From NCBI GenBank assembly GCA_902518075.1, contig CABYEX010000007.1, forward strand, positions 1 through 50,150: a stretch of 50,150 nt of DNA, written 5' to 3'. The stretch comes from Halieaceae bacterium (GTDB taxonomy: Bacteria; Pseudomonadota; Gammaproteobacteria; Pseudomonadales; Halieaceae). The notes beneath the pieces were generated by a model. It made no database searches. It was given only the letters and a program-made list of their open reading frames with translations, and was not told where the DNA came from. The stretch's first letter is position 1, and each line of letters begins with the position of its first letter. Both the position numbers and the translations under genes were made by a program. Positions 45,728 through 50,150 of this stretch are shown here, in pieces.

Positions 45728-47442
45728 GTCTCACCGAGACAACCTACCTAGTCGTGGGCGCATCCTTTGCGCTCTATATTTTTATTGCGATCCGCTCCCG
45801 TGCCGGATCGACACAGGAATTCTACGTCGCCGGGAAGGGCATTCACCCCCTAGCCAACGGCATGGCAACGGCGGCTGATTGGATGTCAGCCGCCTCGTTC
45901 ATCTCCATGGCCGGTCTCATTGGTCTCTCTTACAACGGCTATGGCGGCTCGGTATTTCTGATGGGCTGGACCGGCGGTTATGTGATCCTAGCCATGCTGA
46001 TCGCGCCGTATCTTCGGAAATATGGGAAGTTCACCGTCCCCGAGTTCATAGGCGATCGGTATTACTCCGATACTGCGCGCGTCGTGGCGGTGATCTGCCT
46101 CGTTATTTGCTCAGTGACCTATGTCATCGGACAGATGAAGGGCATTGGTGTGGCCTTCTCGCGCTTCCTCGAGACGGATTATGAAACCGGTCTGTTTTCG
46201 GGCATGGTCATCGTCTTTTTCTATGCTGTGCTAGGCGGCATGAAAGGCATTACCTACACCCAGATCGCCCAGTTCTGCGTGCTGATTTTTGCCTACACCG
46301 TGCCGGCGATTTTTATCAGCCTGCAGTTGACTGGTCAGCCGGTGCCACAAATCGGGCTGGGTTCCACCCTTGCCGATGACACGTATCTGCTGGAGACGCT
46401 CGACCGCACCTTGTTGGATCTAGGCTTTCAGGAATACACCACCTCGGTTCGCGGCAGCACCCTCAATATGGCTGCCTTCACCGCTTCTCTGATGATCGGT
46501 ACCGCCGGATTGCCCCACGTCATTATTCGCTTTTTCACGGTGCCGACCGTGCGCGCCGCCCGCGCCTCGGCCGGCTGGGCGTTGGTGTTCATTGCGATTC
46601 TTTACACAACGGCACCCGCGGTCGCCGCCATGGCGCGGCTCAATATTATCCAGACACTGCAGCCTCAACCCGGTCAGCATCTCGCGGTGGAAGAGCGACC
46701 GGCGTGGTTCAAGAACTGGGAGCAGACGGGTCTGCTGGGTATCGAGGATAAAAACGGCGACGGTCTGATTCAGTACTCCGCCGATCCCGATACCAACGAG
46801 CTGGTCACGCTGGATAACGACATTCTGGTGCTGGCCAATCCTGAAATCGCCAAGTTGCCTAATTGGGTCATCGCACTGGTCGCGGCGGGCGGTCTAGCTG
46901 CGGCGCTGTCCACCGCGGCGGGGCTGCTACTGGCGATCTCGTCGGCGATTTCCCACGACCTACTCAAACGTACCCTGATGCCCGGCATTTCCGAGCAGCA
47001 GGAGCTCATGGCCTCGCGTGTAGCGATGGCCGGGGCGGTATTGGGAGCGGGATATTTGGGTTTGAACCCGCCGGGCTTTGCAGCCGGCACGGTAGCGTTG
47101 GCCTTTGGATTAGCGGCGTCGTCCCTGTTCCCGGCCTTGCTGCTGGGCATTTTCTCAAAGCGGGTGACCCGGGAGGGCGCGGTGCTGGGAATGTTGGCGG
47201 GGATTGGGGTGACGCTGGCGTATGTGTTTCAGCACAAAGGGATCATGTTCATACCGGGCACCAGTTTCCTTGGGGACCTACCGCCCAACTGGTTTCTGGG
47301 TATCGAGCCCAACGCCTTTGGTGTGGTGGGTGCCATCGTGAACTTCGGCGTCACGCTGACAGTGAGTCGTCTGACCGCGCCGCCTCCGGACTCGGTACAG
47401 CAGTTGGTCGAAGATATTCGAGTGCCGGTGTCGTCGAACTAG
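45724..47442 (+). CDS. Sodium:solute symporter, large subunit (acetate/carboxylate type)
   Basis: A 572-residue SSS-family transporter with about 13 membrane helices. The N-terminal EFYVAGKGIHPLANGMATAADWMSAASF and the PHVIIRFFTVPTVRAAR segment are typical of ActP-like cation/acetate symporters. Between two helices is a hydrophilic loop with DKNGDGLI (342-349), a calcium-loop-like pattern, followed by many Asp/Asn residues. Translation is coupled to the DUF4212 small subunit, and the divergent acs suggests acetate or another short carboxylate as substrate (inference). Its stop codon shares the CTAG with the convergent panC stop. Confidence 0.9.
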   Translation: MSLTETTYLVVGASFALYIFIAIRSRAGSTQEFYVAGKGIHPLANGMATAADWMSAASFISMAGLIGLSYNGYGGSVFLMGWTGGYVILAMLIAPYLRKYGKFTVPEFIGDRYYSDTARVVAVICLVICSVTYVIGQMKGIGVAFSRFLETDYETGLFSGMVIVFFYAVLGGMKGITYTQIAQFCVLIFAYTVPAIFISLQLTGQPVPQIGLGSTLADDTYLLETLDRTLLDLGFQEYTTSVRGSTLNMAAFTASLMIGTAGLPHVIIRFFTVPTVRAARASAGWALVFIAILYTTAPAVAAMARLNIIQTLQPQPGQHLAVEERPAWFKNWEQTGLLGIEDKNGDGLIQYSADPDTNELVTLDNDILVLANPEIAKLPNWVIALVAAGGLAAALSTAAGLLLAISSAISHDLLKRTLMPGISEQQELMASRVAMAGAVLGAGYLGLNPPGFAAGTVALAFGLAASSLFPALLLGIFSKRVTREGAVLGMLAGIGVTLAYVFQHKGIMFIPGTSFLGDLPPNWFLGIEPNAFGVVGAIVNFGVTLTVSRLTAPPPDSVQQLVEDIRVPVSSN

Positions 47443-48296
47443 TTACCCGCGGCGAGTTGGACGTTGTCGATCAAGCGCGTAACGCCGAGTCGTGCCGCAA
47501 CGAACAGTGCGCAATCTTGATCCACATTGTCGACGAGCTGCAGTGTCGACAGTTCCCTGAGCTCGAGGTAATCAACCTTAAATCCGGCCTGCTCCAGCGC
47601 CTTTCTGGCAGGGCCTATAATCGACACTGGCGGTTTCAGGGGCGTTGCCGTGAGCGCGGCGCTACAGCTTTGCAAGGTCTGCCACAGCAAGGGCGCTAGG
47701 GCGCGTTCTGATGCCGACAGGTACTGGTTGCGGGAGCTCAATGCGAGGCCATCTTCCGCACGTCGAGTGGCCCCGGACTGTATGTCGATGGGCAGGCTGA
47801 GGTCGGCTACCATCTTCTTGATGATCAGTAACTGTTGCAGGTCCTTTTCGCCGAACACAGCAATGTCGGGGCCGACCAGTTGGAAAAGCTTGTAGACTAC
47901 AGTGCAGACGCCATCGAAGTGCCCGGGTCGATCCCTGCCGCATAGCGCCTCACCTAATTCGGGCACGTGAATCGCAGTGTGTCGGGCGCTGGTGTCCGGA
48001 TAGATATCATCCGCACTGGGCGTCAGGACAAGATCCACGTCGGCCTCCTGCAGGGCGCTGAGGTCGGCGTCGAGCGTCCGCGGATAGGTATCCAGATCCT
48101 CATGTGCGGCGAACTGCATGGGGTTCACGAAGATCGACACCACCACCGCATCTGCTACCGCGCGTGCCTGATGTACCAGTGCAAGATGGCCTTCATGCAG
48201 GTTACCCATGGTCGGCACAAACGCGATCGTGTCAGCGCGGTCTCTGAGTGGAGTCAGGTGTTCTGCTAGGGCGGCCGTGTCTGAGACGACAATCAT
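47439..48296 (-). CDS. panC: Pantothenate synthetase
   Basis: PanC condenses pantoate and beta-alanine, with ATP, to pantothenate for CoA synthesis. The 285-residue protein shows the nucleotidyl-transfer motif PTMGNLHEGHLAL (about 29-41), FVNPMQF, GEKDLQQL and LSSRNQYLS (the mobile lysine/serine loop region). It follows panB by nine bases on the same strand. The start ATG has a weak ribosome binding site, consistent with coupling. It overlaps the convergent symporter stop by four bases. Confidence 0.95.
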   Translation of the reverse strand: MIVVSDTAALAEHLTPLRDRADTIAFVPTMGNLHEGHLALVHQARAVADAVVVSIFVNPMQFAAHEDLDTYPRTLDADLSALQEADVDLVLTPSADDIYPDTSARHTAIHVPELGEALCGRDRPGHFDGVCTVVYKLFQLVGPDIAVFGEKDLQQLLIIKKMVADLSLPIDIQSGATRRAEDGLALSSRNQYLSASERALAPLLWQTLQSCSAALTATPLKPPVSIIGPARKALEQAGFKVDYLELRELSTLQLVDNVDQDCALFVAARLGVTRLIDNVQLAAGN

Positions 48297-48305
48297 TGTC
48301 CGGGC

Positions 48306-49100
48306 CTACGAGTAGGTGTGCTCTTCCCTAGGATATTCACCCGCCTTCACCGCATCGACAAAAGCTTTGAGTGCAGCCTGAATCGAGGGGGCACCCTCCA
48401 TGAAGTTCTGCACAAACTTGGGCGCGGTCTCCGTCATGCCCAGCATGTCGTGGAGCACAAGTACCTGTGCGTCGGTACCGCTGCCTGCGCCAATACCGAT
48501 GACCGGGATATCGAGTTTCGATGAAATATCGGCGGCGAGCTCTGCAGGAATACACTCGAGTACCAGCAGGCTGGCCCCGGCGTCCTGAATCTCTACCGCG
48601 TCGGCCAAAATGGATTTTGCCTCTTTCGGCGTTCGCCCCTGGACGCGGTAACCGCCAAATACATTGACCGATTGGGGTGTCAGTCCAAGGTGGGCGCACA
48701 CCGGGACACCTCGTTCAACTAGGCGATGAATGCTGTCACTAAGCCAGGTGCCACCTTCCAGTTTGACCATCTGTGCCCCGGCCTGCATGAGCTGCGTGCT
48801 CGCATGCAGCGTGTCATCAGCGTTGGAAAAACTCATAAAGGGTAAGTCGGCAACGATCAAGGAGTGGGGTCGTGCGCGGGCGACGCACTCGGTGTGGTAA
48901 GCCATGGCGTCCAGCGAAACAGGGATCGTCGTCTCGTGGCCCTGGAGCACCATGCCCAGCGAGTCGCCAACCAGAATGGTCTCTGCCCCGGCTTCGCTGG
49001 CAAGACGAGCAAATGTGGCGTCGTAGGCCGTGATCATCACAAACTTGTCACCCGATGCTTTCATGGCATCCAGAGTGCTGATGGTGATGCGTTTGGTCAT
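48306..49100 (-). CDS. panB: 3-methyl-2-oxobutanoate hydroxymethyltransferase
   Basis: PanB makes ketopantoate from 2-oxoisovalerate and 5,10-methylene-tetrahydrofolate. The 264-residue TIM barrel has the metal/substrate motifs VGDSLGMVLQGH, ADLPFMSF, VKLEGG, GLTPQSVNVFGGY and IGIGAGSGTDAQVLV. Length equals E. coli PanB. The ATG at 49100 has GGGAG eight bases upstream; the frame extends five codons further without need. Operon with panC, dNK and folK on the minus strand; the folate link of PanB and FolK is the conserved context. Confidence 0.96.
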   Translation of the reverse strand: MTKRITISTLDAMKASGDKFVMITAYDATFARLASEAGAETILVGDSLGMVLQGHETTIPVSLDAMAYHTECVARARPHSLIVADLPFMSFSNADDTLHASTQLMQAGAQMVKLEGGTWLSDSIHRLVERGVPVCAHLGLTPQSVNVFGGYRVQGRTPKEAKSILADAVEIQDAGASLLVLECIPAELAADISSKLDIPVIGIGAGSGTDAQVLVLHDMLGMTETAPKFVQNFMEGAPSIQAALKAFVDAVKAGEYPREEHTYS

Positions 49101-49140
49101 TCTGTCGACTCCCAACAGCTGATTAACAGCAAGTCTTCAG

Positions 49141-49845
49141 CTAAAAAAAAGTAGGGTTAAAGTAATGCCGACCCTTCTTGATGTTCAGCATGTAATCCAC
49201 AAGCTGCTCATAGTCCCTGTCGCCCTGTGCCAAATCAATCTCATTGGCATTGACGATCAGTAGGGGGGCGGCATCGTAGTAAAGAAAGAACTCGCTGTAC
49301 ACCTCGTTAAGTTGCTCCAGGTACTGACGATCGATCAGTCGCTCGGCATCAATCCCGCGGCGATCAATTCGTTCTAGTAGTCGATCTGGGCTGGCCTGAA
49401 GGTAGATCACTAGATCCGGGACGGGCGCATCGACGCGCATCCTGTTGAACACTTTCTCGTAGAGTGCGAACTCATCGGGCTCAAGGTTAACGCGAGCGAA
49501 CAACGGGTCTTTGTCCAGCACGAAGTCCGCGACGCGAGCCTGATCGAACATATCTCTTTGTTTGAGTTCCGTGATTTTTTGAACGCGTTGAAACAAGAAG
49601 AACAATTGCGTGGCGAGTGCTGTTTGCTGCCGGTTCTGATAAAAACGCTCGAGAAAAGGGTTCAGTTCGGCCTCTTCAAGTAACAGATCGTAGTCAAAGG
49701 TATCGGCGATCCGACGGGCGAGGGTGGTTTTACCCACGCCAATGGGTCCCTCCACTGCGATATAGCCCGGCACCGTTCGGCCGCGCAAAGAGATGCCTGA
49801 AGACGTGCTTTGCTCGGGCAACTCAATCTCTCCTGCAGTGATCAT
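49141..49845 (-). CDS. Deoxynucleoside kinase
   Basis: A 234-residue P-loop kinase of the dNK/thymidine kinase 2-like family. Walker A is GPIGVGKTT (33-41); the family motifs VADFVLDKDPLFA and the lid-region DRRGIDAERLIDRQYLEQL are visible. It would phosphorylate a deoxynucleoside such as deoxyadenosine or deoxyguanosine for salvage. The first ~25 residues before the fold are extra. The start overlaps the folK stop (ATGA), and this folK-dNK-panB-panC order is recurrent in gammaproteobacteria. Confidence 0.87.
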   Translation of the reverse strand: MITAGEIELPEQSTSSGISLRGRTVPGYIAVEGPIGVGKTTLARRIADTFDYDLLLEEAELNPFLERFYQNRQQTALATQLFFLFQRVQKITELKQRDMFDQARVADFVLDKDPLFARVNLEPDEFALYEKVFNRMRVDAPVPDLVIYLQASPDRLLERIDRRGIDAERLIDRQYLEQLNEVYSEFFLYYDAAPLLIVNANEIDLAQGDRDYEQLVDYMLNIKKGRHYFNPTFF

Positions 49846-50150
49846 CGCGGGAAGTCACACAATACGCGAATCGTTTGTCCCGCGCACTGAGCCTGAAGCG
49901 ACTGCAGGGTGTACGTCCCTGGAAGGCAGTAGTCCTTGCCAAGCAATTCAATCAGTGGGTCCAGCACGAACCGACGCTCGTGCGCGCGAGGGTGGGGTAA
50001 CACCAGATCGGGCGAGCTGATTTCGAGTCTCTCGTAAGCCAGTAAATCTAGATCGATACAGCGCTCACCCCAGTGCCGGAGCCATTTTCTACCCATCTTG
50101 GTTTCTGTTGCGAGCAGTGATGTCAGCAGTTTCTCCGGGGTCATCGATGT
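49842..50150 (-). CDS. folK: 2-amino-4-hydroxy-6-hydroxymethyldihydropteridine pyrophosphokinase, C-terminal part
   Basis: FolK pyrophosphorylates hydroxymethyl-dihydropterin ahead of FolP. The frame is open to the right edge, so the N-terminal part lies outside the window. The visible ~100 residues carry the HPPK signatures RHWGERCIDLDLL and VLPHPRAHERRFVLDPL. It is followed by the dNK gene with a four-base overlap. Confidence 0.92.
   Translation of the reverse strand, partial: TSMTPEKLLTSLLATETKMGRKWLRHWGERCIDLDLLAYERLEISSPDLVLPHPRAHERRFVLDPLIELLGKDYCLPGTYTLQSLQAQCAGQTIRVLCDFPR

Overview
The window looks like a chromosomal core segment of an aerobic marine gammaproteobacterium, with moderately high G+C and short intergenic gaps. 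The conserved strings are gammaproteobacterial: carA-carB-greA, yhbY|rlmE-ftsH-folP-glmM-secG-tRNA-Leu, tRNA-fMet-rimP-nusA-infB-rbfA-truB-rpsO-pnp, and folK-dNK-panB-panC. A large TonB receptor, a sodium/substrate symporter pair and a beta-oxidation cluster suggest a relative of the OM60/NOR5 (Halieaceae) or similar oligotrophic marine group. That placement is inference; no rRNA is present.

Layout. Positions 1-2375 hold the end of an AsmA-like ydbH-ynbE-ydbL envelope operon. Positions 2429-3283 hold a heavily decayed EAL-domain (c-di-GMP phosphodiesterase) gene on the minus strand. Positions 3736-10305 are a seven-gene operon: acyl-CoA dehydrogenase, MaoC hydratase, MFE2-like SDR, thiolase, medium-chain oxidoreductase, iron alcohol dehydrogenase and thioesterase. 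It resembles a peroxisome-style, (R)-specific beta-oxidation route for an unknown substrate. An MFS exporter and an SDR follow on the minus strand. Positions 12610-17461 are carA-carB-greA, then feoA-feoB. Positions 19704-20371 are yhbY with a small unknown partner. Positions 20453-25992 are rlmE, ftsH, folP, glmM, secG and tRNA-Leu(GAG), without the tpiA gene often found before secG.

Between tRNA-Leu and tRNA-fMet lies an accessory stretch of about 3.3 kb. It holds a cytosolic Ser/Thr kinase with a PP2C phosphatase, and a TPR/aspartyl beta-hydroxylase gene interrupted by one in-frame TAA and lacking an obvious start codon. From 29214 a strong promoter drives tRNA-fMet and the transcription/translation operon through pnp, with hairpins before rimP, before rpsO, between rpsO and pnp, and an intrinsic terminator after pnp.

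Positions 38311-42979 are a lipoprotein amidohydrolase and a TonB-dependent receptor on the minus strand. Acetyl-CoA synthetase (minus) diverges from a DUF4212 small subunit plus large symporter (plus), a carboxylate uptake/activation module. The window ends with panC, panB, a deoxynucleoside kinase and the 3' part of folK, all on the minus strand. The least ordinary parts are the kinase/phosphatase interval with its broken hydroxylase, the decayed EAL gene, the beta-oxidation operon, and the perfect 16-bp palindrome just downstream of the tRNA-fMet promoter.
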